Below are positions 45,565 through 55,421 of a stretch of DNA of 64,000 bases, one piece after another. The position numbers and the translations under genes are program-made. Each line of letters begins with the position of its first letter. The first letter of the stretch is position 1. The stretch is from NCBI GenBank assembly GCA_937959115.1, contig CALGAW010000018.1, positions 1 through 64,000 on the forward strand, given 5' to 3'. The notes under the pieces are model-generated. The model was not told the DNA's origin and did no database searches. It saw only the letters and a list, made by a program, of their open reading frames with translations. The DNA comes from an uncultured Saprospiraceae bacterium (lineage in GTDB: Bacteria; Bacteroidota; Bacteroidia; Chitinophagales; Saprospiraceae).

Positions 45565-48045
45565 ATGAAAACTGTATTAAAATATTGGTTGGGACTCATA
45601 CTCCTAATATATAGCAATTACCTACTTGGTCAAGCATTATCAGGTCAGGTGCTAGACATTAGTAATCAGTCACCTGTGCCATTTGCCTATGTTGTTATTC
45701 AGCATACACAAACGGGTACAATCACTAACAACGAAGGCAAGTTTTCACTAAGTTTGCCGTCTGACACCGCCGTATACTTGATCATTTCATCCATCGGCTA
45801 TAGAGCAGATACGCTCCTAGCTCGCCCACAAGAAACAGAGATCTCCATCCTACTCCACCCGACTTCATCAGCGTTAAACCAAATTCTTATATCTGGAGAT
45901 AAAAAAGTTAGCAAAGACACCGCAGCAATAAGGCTCTATCGACGTATCGTTAAAAACAAACCCGTCAACAGTATGGCCAATGTAAGGTCCTATCAATTCA
46001 AGGAATACGAGAAATCAGAATTTGCGATTGAAAATGTTAAGCGTGGTATAGTGAACAAAACCGTACTCAAAAGAGCTTCCGTTCTCAATGATTATATGGA
46101 CTCTACTGCAAATGGTACTGTAATATTACCAGTTTTACTAAAAGAACGACTTTCAGAAGTATCCTTCAGAAGAAACCCAATTAGAAAAAAGGTCGTTGTT
46201 ACTGGCGAACGGTTTGATGGCATTGAGGATTACTACAAACTACAGTTAACAGAGGGCATATTTGAAGAACTAGATATCTACCAAAACATTATCCGCATTC
46301 AAAACAAAGGATTTATAAGCCCGTTCGCGGAAAATGCATTACCTATTTATAAGTATTTCATTTCAGACACGATGCATATCCAAGGGGAAAGATACATTGT
46401 GATTGAATTTACTCCTAGACGTAAAGGTGATCTTGCATTTATTGGTACTGCCGTTATCCACGATGAGTCCGCTGCTATATATTTGGTTGATGTTGGATTA
46501 ATTCCCCATGCAAATTTAAATTTTGTTTCTGCCCTGAAGCTTAAACAGGAATATCAGAAAATTGATAATTATTGGTTTAAAAAAGAGGAGACTTTTACTG
46601 TAAATATGAACCTTACAGGCAATCAAAAGCATCAAAATGTAAGAATTATTCAAACAAGGAGCAGATCCAATATTAAACTTGATACCGAGATTGATAAATC
46701 TACTTTTAAAGGACAAGCCTATCAAATTGACAAGGCTGCTTGGTATCAGAATGAAAAATTTTGGAAAGCCAATCGGTCTATTCAACTGACAGGTCAAGAG
46801 CTAGGGGTTTCTATAATGCTAGATTCGTTAAAGCGAACACCAGTTTATAAGCGATCCTTTTGGTTAGCGCATGCAATTAGAACAGGCTTTTTAGGTATTG
46901 GTCCAATTGAAATAGGACGCTGGGAATCACTTTACAGCTTTAACGCTATTGAAGGAAATCGATTTAAATTTGGGATACGAAATAACCAATACTTGTTCAA
47001 GCAGCGGTATGATTTCAACGCTTATATGGCATATGGCGACAAGGATAAATTGTTGAAATATCACTTTTCAAACGAGTTTACAATCAATCAACCGGATAAT
47101 CCATTGTGGAGCATAGTTGGTGCTTATTATCGCTATGATTGGTCTTATGACTACAGCTATAATCAATATTGGTCTTATGATCGAATCTTCCAATCAATTA
47201 CTCGCCTTGGCAATCCATTAAATAATTTGTTTCTAATCCGAGAAGGAAGTGTTTACTTTGAGAAGGAAGTGGTGAATGGTGTCTTTGGTCGAGTTGCGGC
47301 CTCTCATAAGACAGTATATTCGTGGCCAAGTTCCTATCAATTTATTGATCCTAATGGAGAAGGTGTCACTTCTGCACAACAATTCAGTGTTGTAGACTTT
47401 CATTTAAGAGGAAAACTTTCCCTGCCATCTAGAACGAAAGAACAACAAAAAATTAAGTCTCTAATCAACTTTGACCGCCCCTATCTAGAAGTCAATTATC
47501 ACTTCAGTCCTATGAATTTATTGGGGTCTAATTATACGTATCAATTATTGAAGCTGGCCATCAATCAGAAATTCAATTCTCCCCTAGGCCGATCAATAGT
47601 TGATGTAAAGACTGGCAAGTTGTTTGGCACTGTCCCGTTTCCCCTATTAGAGATTCATCAAGGGAATGAATCCATTGGGTTTAACCAGTATGGCTACAAC
47701 CTTCTGAACGACTATGAATATGCTAGTGATACCTGGGGCGAACTTTGGCTTGAGCATCACTTCGACGGATTGATATTCAACCTACTTCCTTTCAACAAGC
47801 ACCTGAAAATCAGAAGTCTAGTTTCCTTTAAAGCGCTCACTGGATCCTTGACGGCATCCAATGAACAATTTCTTCTCGATGCATATGAATTGAAGCCTGT
47901 AAACATAGGATATCTAGAGATGGGAATTGGATTTGAAAACATTGCTAGAGCAATTAGAGTAGATTTATTGTGGAGAGTTACGCAGAGAAACCTTCCAGAG
48001 ACCAGAATTTTTGGGATTAGATGGCAATTTAAACCCAGTTTTTAA
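45565..48045 (+). CDS. DUF5686 outer-membrane protein with CarboxypepD_reg-like domain
   Basis: The 826-residue protein has a signal peptide (1-22) and a carboxypeptidase-regulatory-like beta-sandwich at ~24-105 (LSGQVLDISNQSPVPFAYVV, GTITNNEGKFSLSLP, YLIISSIGYRADT). The long DUF5686 region follows (AAIRLYRRIVKNKPVNSMAN, then alternating hydrophobic strands to the C-terminus), ending WRVTQRNLPETRIFGIRWQF like a beta-barrel. The plug-plus-barrel arrangement is widespread in Bacteroidota outer membranes; the substrate is unknown. It is divergent from the histidine kinase gene by 176 bp and has no SusD partner. Confidence 0.85.
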   Translation: MKTVLKYWLGLILLIYSNYLLGQALSGQVLDISNQSPVPFAYVVIQHTQTGTITNNEGKFSLSLPSDTAVYLIISSIGYRADTLLARPQETEISILLHPTSSALNQILISGDKKVSKDTAAIRLYRRIVKNKPVNSMANVRSYQFKEYEKSEFAIENVKRGIVNKTVLKRASVLNDYMDSTANGTVILPVLLKERLSEVSFRRNPIRKKVVVTGERFDGIEDYYKLQLTEGIFEELDIYQNIIRIQNKGFISPFAENALPIYKYFISDTMHIQGERYIVIEFTPRRKGDLAFIGTAVIHDESAAIYLVDVGLIPHANLNFVSALKLKQEYQKIDNYWFKKEETFTVNMNLTGNQKHQNVRIIQTRSRSNIKLDTEIDKSTFKGQAYQIDKAAWYQNEKFWKANRSIQLTGQELGVSIMLDSLKRTPVYKRSFWLAHAIRTGFLGIGPIEIGRWESLYSFNAIEGNRFKFGIRNNQYLFKQRYDFNAYMAYGDKDKLLKYHFSNEFTINQPDNPLWSIVGAYYRYDWSYDYSYNQYWSYDRIFQSITRLGNPLNNLFLIREGSVYFEKEVVNGVFGRVAASHKTVYSWPSSYQFIDPNGEGVTSAQQFSVVDFHLRGKLSLPSRTKEQQKIKSLINFDRPYLEVNYHFSPMNLLGSNYTYQLLKLAINQKFNSPLGRSIVDVKTGKLFGTVPFPLLEIHQGNESIGFNQYGYNLLNDYEYASDTWGELWLEHHFDGLIFNLLPFNKHLKIRSLVSFKALTGSLTASNEQFLLDAYELKPVNIGYLEMGIGFENIARAIRVDLLWRVTQRNLPETRIFGIRWQFKPSF

Positions 48046-48084
48046 CCCACAACGCTTTTATTTGAAATTTATTATACACAATAA

Positions 48085-48115
48085 TTTGACATCCTATAAA
48101 AGAATGCCTATATTG
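48085..48115 (+). promoter_or_regulatory. Candidate Bacteroidota-type promoter
   Basis: TTTG at 48085-48088 and TATATTG at 48109-48115 are separated by 20 bases, close to the phylum's TTTG-N(17-23)-TAnnTTTG consensus. They lie 20 nt upstream of the ATG at 48136. The -7 box is one base short of consensus. Confidence 0.4.
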
Positions 48116-48135
48116 ATAATAATTAAAACGAAAAC

Positions 48136-48450
48136 ATGAGATATTTGATTGTTATACTAGTAATTTTGCTTAGCTTCGGAGCCCAGGCTCAGAGCGCAAG
48201 CCTAGTAAGTGACAATCCCATTATTAGTATCTATCCAAATCCTACTAGTGATTATTTTACAGTAAATTACACTGAAGATATTACTAAAGTAGAAGTGTTC
48301 AACATTATTGGACGACACATTAAAACGTTCAAAGTATCTGAATCTAATGGTAGATTCGATGTCTCCGCTTTCGCAAGTGGTTTATACTTAATTCGCATTT
48401 CTGATTCTACTGGAGATGTTATTGCTACGAAGCGCTTAGATAAAAAATAA
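48136..48450 (+). CDS. Minimal T9SS sorting-domain protein
   Basis: A 104-residue protein that is only a signal peptide (1-19, ending AQAQS) plus a complete type A sorting domain: ISIYPNPTSDYFTVNYT, VEVFNIIGRHIKTF, FDVSAFASGLYLIRISDSTG and the final VIATKRLDKK. There is almost no cargo between the two signals (about 10 residues). It would be exported by Sec and recognised by the type IX translocon. It could be a small surface protein, a modulator of sorting, or a relic that lost its cargo, but its frame and promoter are intact. Confidence 0.85.
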   Translation: MRYLIVILVILLSFGAQAQSASLVSDNPIISIYPNPTSDYFTVNYTEDITKVEVFNIIGRHIKTFKVSESNGRFDVSAFASGLYLIRISDSTGDVIATKRLDKK

Positions 48451-48473
48451 CATTATAATTAAACCTCATTTTG

Positions 48474-48510
48474 ACAATCTTTACAGGTAATGTAAAGGGT
48501 TGTTCTATTT
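48474..48510 (+). terminator. Likely terminator after the small T9SS protein
   Basis: ACAATCTTTAC (48474-48484) pairs imperfectly with GTAAAGGGTTGT (48492-48503), followed by TCTATTTT. It lies 24 nt after the stop at 48450. Confidence 0.5.
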
Positions 48511-48653
48511 TGGGTATGTTGGTGCCAGTCTTGAGAAAACCTATACGGAATACAATTCTGTAGCATTTTACTATTAAAAACACCCTAACTTTGAGGAACA
48601 ACTACTTGAATCCCTAATAAGTAGGAGCTCAAAAGTTGATTCATGTTGTTAAA

Positions 48654-49874
48654 TTAACGTGTTTGTGCACGTTCCAAATTCAGAGCGCTGATAAACCACC
48701 CTACAGAAAACAGCCCAACCACAATAGACGCAACAACAGCAGAACCCCACCAAACAGTTGCCCCCAAGAAAATATAAAGTAAAACTGGAATTGCTAACCA
48801 GCGAATCGGTTCTAATATACTTGCCCAAACTCTTCCTTCTAGTATTCCGCCTATATTTGCTACAGACCACAAAATAGAAGCAATCCCAACCGCAGTCAAC
48901 GCCACAGGTAATGATTTAGCAACAAGTAAGAAGGCAGTGGCTAAGCCCAACAAAATCAAATACTGAAATAGAATGTAGTAATTAAGAGACATTGACACAT
49001 CTGTATCATATTTCAACTGTTCTTCTCTGGTAATTGGTTGTGGATACAAGGGACCACCTAAATAATCAGGTCGCCATCCGGGTTTATTCTTCAACATCCT
49101 AAGCTTATCAGGAAACTTGGCTGGCCGCATTGATCGATACAACTCAGCATAGTAGTCAATATTAGCCCAGAGCGGATTCCAGCTCGACAATGGCCGCGTA
49201 ACGCCGTACACAACTTCCTCTTCTTCTGCTTGGAAAGTACCAAACATTCGGTCAAATATTATAAACGTACCACCATGGTTTTTATCAATATACTTCGGGT
49301 TTATGCCATGATGCACACGATGATGAGAAGGTGTATTGAACACAAACTCAAGAATTGGGTGCATTTTTCCAATCGTTTTAGTATGAATCCAAAACTGATA
49401 AAGTGTTTGCAATGAGTTAATCAAAACAAATGATAACGGATGAAAACCAATTAATGCCAAGGGCAAGTAAAATACATTTGAAATTACTGTCTGAAAGATG
49501 GACTGACGAAGCGCAACAGACAGATTGTACTCTTCACTCTGGTGGTGGACAATGTGAGTCCCCCAAAACGCACTAACTTCATGCGCATACCGGTGAAACC
49601 AATAATAGAAGAAATCTACCCCGACAAACAATAAAGCATACGTCCAAATGGTGTTAGGAATATCGAAAATTCCGTACTGCTCGTAGAGCAACCAATATCC
49701 ACCCAACAGCAACGTCTTTAATGCCACTGCAGTCACTTGCTGAGAGATCCCACAACTGATATTTGTAACGGCATCATTAAACCGATAAAGATTTGACTGC
49801 TTAAGCCGATCAATCAGAAACTCAATACCGATGAGGAGAAAAAAAACAGGTATGGCAAATACAATAAAACTCAT
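48654..49874 (-). CDS. Sterol desaturase/fatty acid hydroxylase family membrane protein
   Basis: A 406-residue membrane protein with several helices. The histidine motifs of the family are all present: HRYAHE (about residue 93), HIVHHQSEEYN (~106), HTKTIGKMH and THHRVHHGINP-like (SHHRVHHG, ~183), which bind a di-iron centre. Members hydroxylate or desaturate lipids or carotenoids using oxygen. The C-terminal ~130 residues add further transmembrane helices, as in Bacteroidota homologues that span about 400 residues. The exact substrate is unknown. An ATG at 49874 is a good start. Confidence 0.9.
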   Translation of the reverse strand: MSFIVFAIPVFFLLIGIEFLIDRLKQSNLYRFNDAVTNISCGISQQVTAVALKTLLLGGYWLLYEQYGIFDIPNTIWTYALLFVGVDFFYYWFHRYAHEVSAFWGTHIVHHQSEEYNLSVALRQSIFQTVISNVFYLPLALIGFHPLSFVLINSLQTLYQFWIHTKTIGKMHPILEFVFNTPSHHRVHHGINPKYIDKNHGGTFIIFDRMFGTFQAEEEEVVYGVTRPLSSWNPLWANIDYYAELYRSMRPAKFPDKLRMLKNKPGWRPDYLGGPLYPQPITREEQLKYDTDVSMSLNYYILFQYLILLGLATAFLLVAKSLPVALTAVGIASILWSVANIGGILEGRVWASILEPIRWLAIPVLLYIFLGATVWWGSAVVASIVVGLFSVGWFISALNLERAQTR

Positions 49875-50420
49875 TATTTCAAAGATACGAATTTCTAAAA
49901 CGTTTCAGAAGTGGCGAAACGAGTCATGGTTTGACGGTATTAAAACAAAAAAAAAGCAAGGCCTTAACGACCAAGCTTTTATCAAACCAAATGAAACCCA
50001 TATACTTCTTGAAATTCTCACCGAAAATCGGTCTAGAATTATTTTTCTTTATAAATCAACAATTCAATTAATTACTGATTACAATTATAAAGTCGACCGA
50101 TTTGATAAATAGGTTGCATTGACACAAAAAAAAAGACTAGAGGAAGATACACATTAACATAACTTGTGTTTTAAAACATAATTACTTCCTAGACTAACTC
50201 TTGTAAACAGCACACTTTTAGGAAATAAACTCCCAATTTGTAAGGAAGAAAAAAATTCAATTATGGGCACCATGGACCGGGATACGGTTAGATGTCAGTA
50301 GCAGTTGGAATAGTTTATCAAATGGATAAATTGCTTATTACTCCTATAATATCTTGAACCTGATCATTAATGGATTAGAATTTGCAGGATATAGTTATCT
50401 TTGTTCTTTATAAAAAAATT
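49875..50420. other. Intergenic region with A-run hairpin
   Basis: No convincing gene. A hairpin-like segment at 49948-49976 (A-run, then GCAAGG...CC-AAGCTTTT) would act as a terminator for minus-strand transcripts, but no minus-strand gene lies to its right. AAATCGGTC (50025-50033) and GACCGATTT (50095-50103) form a 9-bp inverted repeat around an AT-rich loop. A short open frame at 49831-50112 has no family resemblance and is not called. Confidence 0.3.
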
Positions 50421-51779
50421 ATGAATCGAATTATTACCCTCTTTTTTTGTGTATTGATTTTTCAAGTTAGTGCTCAAGAAGTTAATACCGACACGCTGAC
50501 TTCTGAATTAGAACAACAAATGTATACGCTTTCTAAAAATTTAAGAAAGTATCAAAACAAAGAAGATTCAAAAGGATTTAGCAAGGCCATTGATGCCGTT
50601 AACTTAAAGGAATTAGCCTTTGCAAAGGAGTATGTGGAGGCTGCAGTTTTGAATAAACGATTCTTGCTTGAAAAACGATTCCTAGAAATCAACAATAAAG
50701 AAAATTTGTCTTACTTGGCGTCTATTATTGAGTTATCAGCCTATGTAATCCAGATAGGGAAAGACAAGTCAATGATTACACTTAAGCAATTAATGCATCG
50801 GAAACAGACGAAAATTGAAAACCAAAAGGCATATTATGGTCATTTGTTTTCAATGGTAATTCATCCAATATTGGATTATGGGATCAAGAATCAACGGTTC
50901 TTTTTTGATGATATCTCTTTGACTTCTGAGCAGGAAAAAGGGATGTTCTTCCTAGTAGCTATGTCAAAATACCATCAACTGGTTTTTCGCCCCTTGAAAG
51001 TAGAAAACCCTCCATTGATTAGCGTTGCGCGAAATTGGTTAATCTATTTTCCATCGTTTGAAAACAAACCTTATTATTACTATAAAGATTTTGATTTTGA
51101 AGACTTTAGTATACGGGAAGGCAGCTTCAAGTCATTTTTTATTGAACAATATTATGAACTATTGTTATCTCACCTCTTTGTCCTTAAGGAAACAGAGGCG
51201 AAGCAGAGCAAAATCGATGATTTAATGGACAATTCTATTCTCCTTAAACCTCAATATTATCGGTATACAAGTTCCGTATTAAGAGAAGTGCTTATAAACC
51301 TTAACAAAAATTCCGATTCGAATCAGTCTATTAGCACCGTTGCTTCTAATATAAATCTTACGAAAGAAGGGAAATCGTTTCTTGAAGCTGGAAAAAATAC
51401 GGAAGCAATTAAAGCGTTTCAGCAAGCAATAGCTCAAGATCCGGACAACTTTAAACTGCTTGATTTACTAGGAAATGCTTACTTGGCGGATGGAGATGCT
51501 GATGCCGCAATAACGATGTTTAAAAAATCTATTTCAGTCGACAATGTTTCTCCGATTGGTTTTTATGGTCTCAGCATAGCCTTGTTCAAACAAGGAAAAT
51601 ACAATGAAGCGCTTAGCCCAGCAAAAAAAGCACTTACTCGTTTTGCAGAACTCAATCCAGACCAACTGTTTAAAGCGCAAGGGCTAATCGGCATGATCTA
51701 TACCAAACTCGGCGATTTGAAAAGTGCAAAGCCATTTCTTAAAAAAGCAGAAAAAGCAGGGTTTGTAAAGGACTTCTAA
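50421..51779 (+). CDS. TPR-repeat secreted or periplasmic protein
   Basis: A 452-residue protein with a signal peptide (1-20, cleavage near VSAQE) from the ATG at 50421. The N-terminal ~300 residues are helical but not recognised. Tetratricopeptide repeats occupy ~310-450 (SFLEAGKNTEAIKAFQQAI, NAYLADGDADAAITMFKK, IALFKQGKYNEALSPAKKA, IYTKLGDLKSAKPFLKKA). The TPR end implies protein-protein contacts in the periplasm. It lies 108 bp before the M16 peptidase gene and may share its transcript. Confidence 0.8.
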   Translation: MNRIITLFFCVLIFQVSAQEVNTDTLTSELEQQMYTLSKNLRKYQNKEDSKGFSKAIDAVNLKELAFAKEYVEAAVLNKRFLLEKRFLEINNKENLSYLASIIELSAYVIQIGKDKSMITLKQLMHRKQTKIENQKAYYGHLFSMVIHPILDYGIKNQRFFFDDISLTSEQEKGMFFLVAMSKYHQLVFRPLKVENPPLISVARNWLIYFPSFENKPYYYYKDFDFEDFSIREGSFKSFFIEQYYELLLSHLFVLKETEAKQSKIDDLMDNSILLKPQYYRYTSSVLREVLINLNKNSDSNQSISTVASNINLTKEGKSFLEAGKNTEAIKAFQQAIAQDPDNFKLLDLLGNAYLADGDADAAITMFKKSISVDNVSPIGFYGLSIALFKQGKYNEALSPAKKALTRFAELNPDQLFKAQGLIGMIYTKLGDLKSAKPFLKKAEKAGFVKDF

Positions 51780-51887
51780 TGAATATAGGTTGAATTTCCA
51801 CTCAATTTTAAACTTTCGTTAAACCTCTAACTTAAGAACAATTAATTTCGACTAAATGATTAGTTTTGTAGGATAATATAATATCTT

Positions 51888-54788
51888 ATGAAATACCTCA
51901 GTCTATTTTTCGCTGCACTCCTGTTCGCAGCATGTACGACAACACACAAAACCGCTAAAACGTTGCCCCCTGAAACCAGCCCACAGCAAACAGTTAAAGC
52001 GCCCACAGTCCAAGAAGAAACATTGCCAGCAGTAAGCAGTGACTTCAAGCTTGACTATGAAAAATTTGTCCTAGACAACGGACTAGAAGTTATCTTGCAC
52101 GTCGATGATTCCGACCCGATCATCGCACTAGCCACGATTTTCCATGTCGGTTCAAACCGTGAAAAACCAGGAAAAACAGGTTTCGCACACTTTTTTGAAC
52201 ACATGGCATTTAATGATTCTGAAAATACACCCGTTGGTGCAAACAGAAAACTCATACCAGAATGGGGCGGACAACGAAACGGCGGTACTTGGTCTGACGG
52301 AACCATCTACTACGAAGTTGTGCCAAAAGATGCCTTCGACAAAATACTATGGATTGACTCGGATCGACTTGGTTATATGATCAATACCGTAACAGAGGCA
52401 GCGCTAGAACGGGAAAAACAGGTAGTAAAAAACGAGAAAAGACAACGAAGCGATAATAGACCCTACGGACATACCAATGAAGTCATTAGAAGCAACCTCT
52501 ACCCAGAAGACCACCCATATCACTGGACAGTAATTGGCTCCTTACCAGATTTACAAGCTGCTACCCTAGATGATGTTAAGGAATTTTATCAAGCGTTCTA
52601 TGGTCCTAATAATGCAACACTGGTGATTGCAGGTGATATCGATATCGAAGAAACCAGAATGAAAGTGGAACAATGGTTTGGAGAAATCAAGCGAGGACCA
52701 GAAGTTCCGAAGCTAGAACCACAGCCAGTTAGTTTGACGACGATGAAAAAGGTCTACTATGAAGACAATTTTGCTAAGTTGCCAGAACTACGGATGGTTT
52801 TCCCAACTGTTGAACGGTTTCACCCAGATACTTATCCCCTAGACATTTTGAGTGACTTGTTATCCGGTAGCAAGAAAGCACCGATCTATCAGATATTGGT
52901 AGAAGAGAAAAAGCTCGCTCCTAATCCTTATGCCTATCAGAGCAGCAATGAAATAGCAGGGGAGTTTGTACTTGTGATCCGAGGAAATGAAGCGGTAGAT
53001 CTTAATGAAATAAATGAGGGAGTTCAAGAAGGAATGAATCGTTTTGAAACGAATGGATTTACAGATGATGAGCTAAACAGAATCAAGGCAAAATTGGAAA
53101 CCGATCTTTATAGAGGAATCGAGACAGTCTTAAATAAGGCAAATCGAATGGCGAATAACAATGAATTTAGTGGTGATCCAGCTCAGGTCATCGAACACGC
53201 ACAACGAACACTTGCAGTTACTAGGGAAGACGTCATGAGGGTCTACAACAAATACATCAAAGGAAAGCCTTACCTGATGACCAACTTTGTACCGAAAGGG
53301 CAAAAAGACTTAATCGTTACTGGCTCAACTGAAGCTGAAGTATGGCAAGAAGAGGTGATAGAAGGAAAAGAGGAAGAGGAGGTAAGTCAAGGCGAAGAAG
53401 CGGAATACGAGAAGACACCTTCTGATTTTGACCGTTCAGAGCCAGATTTTGGCGAACCACCTTTATTTAAAATGCCTGCAATCTGGAAAGGCAATCTTTC
53501 AAATGGGATGAAGGTTTCTGGGATCAAAAGTGATGAGCTTCCCCTTGTAGAATTTAGCTTAACCATCGATGGGGGACACTTGCTTGATCCATTAAATAAG
53601 TCAGGCACTGGTAGCTTACTTGCTGATTTGATGATGGAGGGCACACAGTACAGAACAGCTGCAGAAATGGAAGAGGCAATCGGATTGCTCGGCGCTGAGA
53701 TAAATGTAGGCTGCTCCAATGAAGAGTTGACTATTTCAGGTAGATGTCTTTCAAGGAATTTTGAAAAAACGCTTAAACTTCTAGAAGAAATCCTTCTTCA
53801 GCCTGCTTGGGACCCGACTGCTTTTGAACGTGTTAAATCACAGCAGCAAACCTGGCTAAAAGGACGTGAGTCAAACCCAAGAACTGTTGCAAGCATTGCG
53901 TTTAACCGATTGCTGTATGGGAGTGACCACTTGTTTGGAACCTCTGTTTACGGTACTCCCAAAACAGTTGCTTCGATTACAATGGAAGACTTGAAGCAGT
54001 TTTACAGCAATCTCTCACCGAAGTTAGGTTCTTTTCATGTGGTTGGGTTGATCAATAAAGACGAGGTAATGGGATTATTAGCTAGCCTAAATCAAAACTG
54101 GAAAACGGCGACCACACCTGCTTTACCAAGCTTAACGGCTTCAAGTGCAGACAAAGAAGGGAAGTTATACTTTATTGATGTTCCGGGTAGCAAACAATCT
54201 GTGATTATGGCAGGTCGTCTTACTGTGCCGACTACTCACCCAGACCATAACAATTTAAAGTTCTCGAACGAAATACTTGGAGGTGGATCTAGTGGGAAAG
54301 TCACCCAGATATTGAGAATAGAAAAAGGGTACACTTATGGAGCTTATTCATTTTTACGAAACACTAAGGAGGAATCACCGTTTATTATTTCAAGCAGTGT
54401 CCGGGCCAATGCCACCCTTTTATCGCTAGAAATCATTCAAGAATTGCTTGAAGGCTATGCGAGTGACTTTACAGATCAGGATGCGGCCACTACACAAAAC
54501 AAGGTATTGAAACGGAATACACTTGCCTATGAATCTATTCGCTCAAAGCTTGGCATTCTTAGAACCATAAGTAAGTATGGTAAATCGGATAAATTTTTGG
54601 AAGAAGATCAAAAAGAATTAATTGAAATGGGAAGTGATAGTTTTCAAAATTACATTAAAAAATATTTGAAGGAAGAGAACATGATTTATTTAATTGTTGG
54701 AGATGCAGACAAACAATTAGAAAACGTCAAAAAACTAGGAAAAGGCGACCCTATCATGCTTGACATCTATGGGAATCCAATACCTTAA
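51888..54788 (+). CDS. M16-family zinc peptidase (lipoprotein, two-repeat)
   Basis: The 966-residue protein has a lipoprotein signal (LFFAALLFAAC, lipobox Cys at residue ~19). Two M16 modules follow. The first (about residues 55-270) holds the active HxxEH motif HFFEH (~101-105), with the distal glutamate of the M16 set in TVTEAALEREKQVVKNEKRQR. The second (about 535-950) lacks HxxEH, as usual for the inactive half. An acidic linker (EEVIEGKEEEEVSQGEEAEY) joins them. It is expected to degrade peptides at the periplasmic face of a membrane. Length and domain order are normal for a pitrilysin-type pair in one chain. Confidence 0.92.
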   Translation: MKYLSLFFAALLFAACTTTHKTAKTLPPETSPQQTVKAPTVQEETLPAVSSDFKLDYEKFVLDNGLEVILHVDDSDPIIALATIFHVGSNREKPGKTGFAHFFEHMAFNDSENTPVGANRKLIPEWGGQRNGGTWSDGTIYYEVVPKDAFDKILWIDSDRLGYMINTVTEAALEREKQVVKNEKRQRSDNRPYGHTNEVIRSNLYPEDHPYHWTVIGSLPDLQAATLDDVKEFYQAFYGPNNATLVIAGDIDIEETRMKVEQWFGEIKRGPEVPKLEPQPVSLTTMKKVYYEDNFAKLPELRMVFPTVERFHPDTYPLDILSDLLSGSKKAPIYQILVEEKKLAPNPYAYQSSNEIAGEFVLVIRGNEAVDLNEINEGVQEGMNRFETNGFTDDELNRIKAKLETDLYRGIETVLNKANRMANNNEFSGDPAQVIEHAQRTLAVTREDVMRVYNKYIKGKPYLMTNFVPKGQKDLIVTGSTEAEVWQEEVIEGKEEEEVSQGEEAEYEKTPSDFDRSEPDFGEPPLFKMPAIWKGNLSNGMKVSGIKSDELPLVEFSLTIDGGHLLDPLNKSGTGSLLADLMMEGTQYRTAAEMEEAIGLLGAEINVGCSNEELTISGRCLSRNFEKTLKLLEEILLQPAWDPTAFERVKSQQQTWLKGRESNPRTVASIAFNRLLYGSDHLFGTSVYGTPKTVASITMEDLKQFYSNLSPKLGSFHVVGLINKDEVMGLLASLNQNWKTATTPALPSLTASSADKEGKLYFIDVPGSKQSVIMAGRLTVPTTHPDHNNLKFSNEILGGGSSGKVTQILRIEKGYTYGAYSFLRNTKEESPFIISSSVRANATLLSLEIIQELLEGYASDFTDQDAATTQNKVLKRNTLAYESIRSKLGILRTISKYGKSDKFLEEDQKELIEMGSDSFQNYIKKYLKEENMIYLIVGDADKQLENVKKLGKGDPIMLDIYGNPIP

Positions 54789-54914
54789 AGAATTAGATCA
54801 CTATAAAAATCGGAAAGGATAAATAATAATTATGAGGCGTTCCATTATTTTTCTTTTCAAGTAAGTGGATTGGATTCGAATAATTTTATAATTTAGAGGC
54901 TTAAATTTAAAAAG

Positions 54915-55343
54915 ATGAGTAAAAATAAAGAGTTAAAGGAGAAGGTTGGTAAGGATGGTAATCTTATAAGTCCTACACTTCCAGCAGGCGTAAAGAACTA
55001 TCTTATTGATATAGACGGAACCATTTGCGATGATGTCCCAAATGAGCAACCAGACCGCATGAGAACGGCTACACCCTACCCAGACGCGCTAGAAATCCTC
55101 AACAAATGGTATGAAGAAGGACACCTTATTACCTTTTTTACTTCTAGAACAGACGACCATAAAGAAATTACAGAGGAATGGCTGAAACGTCATGGATTTA
55201 AATATCACTTTTTACTGTTGAATAAGCCTAGAGGGGGGAATTATCATTGGATTGACAATCACATGGTACGAGCGACGCGCTTCAAAGGAAAATTCACAGA
55301 TTTAGTGGTTAAGAAGAAAAATATAGAAGTATTTAAGCGATAA
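54915..55343 (+). CDS. HAD-superfamily phosphatase (small, cap-less)
   Basis: A 142-residue protein. HAD motif I is DIDGTICDD (about residues 31-39; Asp nucleophile). Motif II is the Ser in FFTSRTDDHKE, and motif III is the Lys in LLLNKPRGGNYHWIDN with nearby acidic residues. The short length and lack of a cap domain resemble polynucleotide kinase-phosphatase-like or Bacteroidota HAD proteins often labelled phosphoheptose isomerase, for which there is no evidence here. It is likely a cytoplasmic phosphatase on a small or macromolecular substrate. A strong terminator follows. Confidence 0.8.
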   Translation: MSKNKELKEKVGKDGNLISPTLPAGVKNYLIDIDGTICDDVPNEQPDRMRTATPYPDALEILNKWYEEGHLITFFTSRTDDHKEITEEWLKRHGFKYHFLLLNKPRGGNYHWIDNHMVRATRFKGKFTDLVVKKKNIEVFKR

Positions 55344-55368
55344 TACCTCTGTAACAAAAGAAAACAGC

Positions 55369-55406
55369 AAAGACCTCTTACTTTTCTAGGAAATAAGAGG
55401 TCTTTT
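55369..55406 (+). terminator. Strong rho-independent terminator
   Basis: AAAGACCTCTTA (55369-55380) and TAAGAGGTCTTT (55394-55405) form a 12-bp perfect stem with a 13-nt loop, followed by T. It ends the HAD phosphatase transcript; the next gene starts 16 nt later, so that gene must have another promoter or depend on read-through. Confidence 0.85.
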
Positions 55407-55421
55407 CTGTACAATTGATAT

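Noticed and set aside
49831-50112. Plus-strand 93-residue open frame after the desaturase.
   Set aside because: Overlaps the start of the desaturase on the opposite strand, low-complexity lysine-rich start and no recognised features.
54915-55343. Phosphoheptose isomerase, the name often attached to such HAD proteins.
   Set aside because: The sequence shows HAD phosphatase motifs and none of the SIS-domain features of GmhA.
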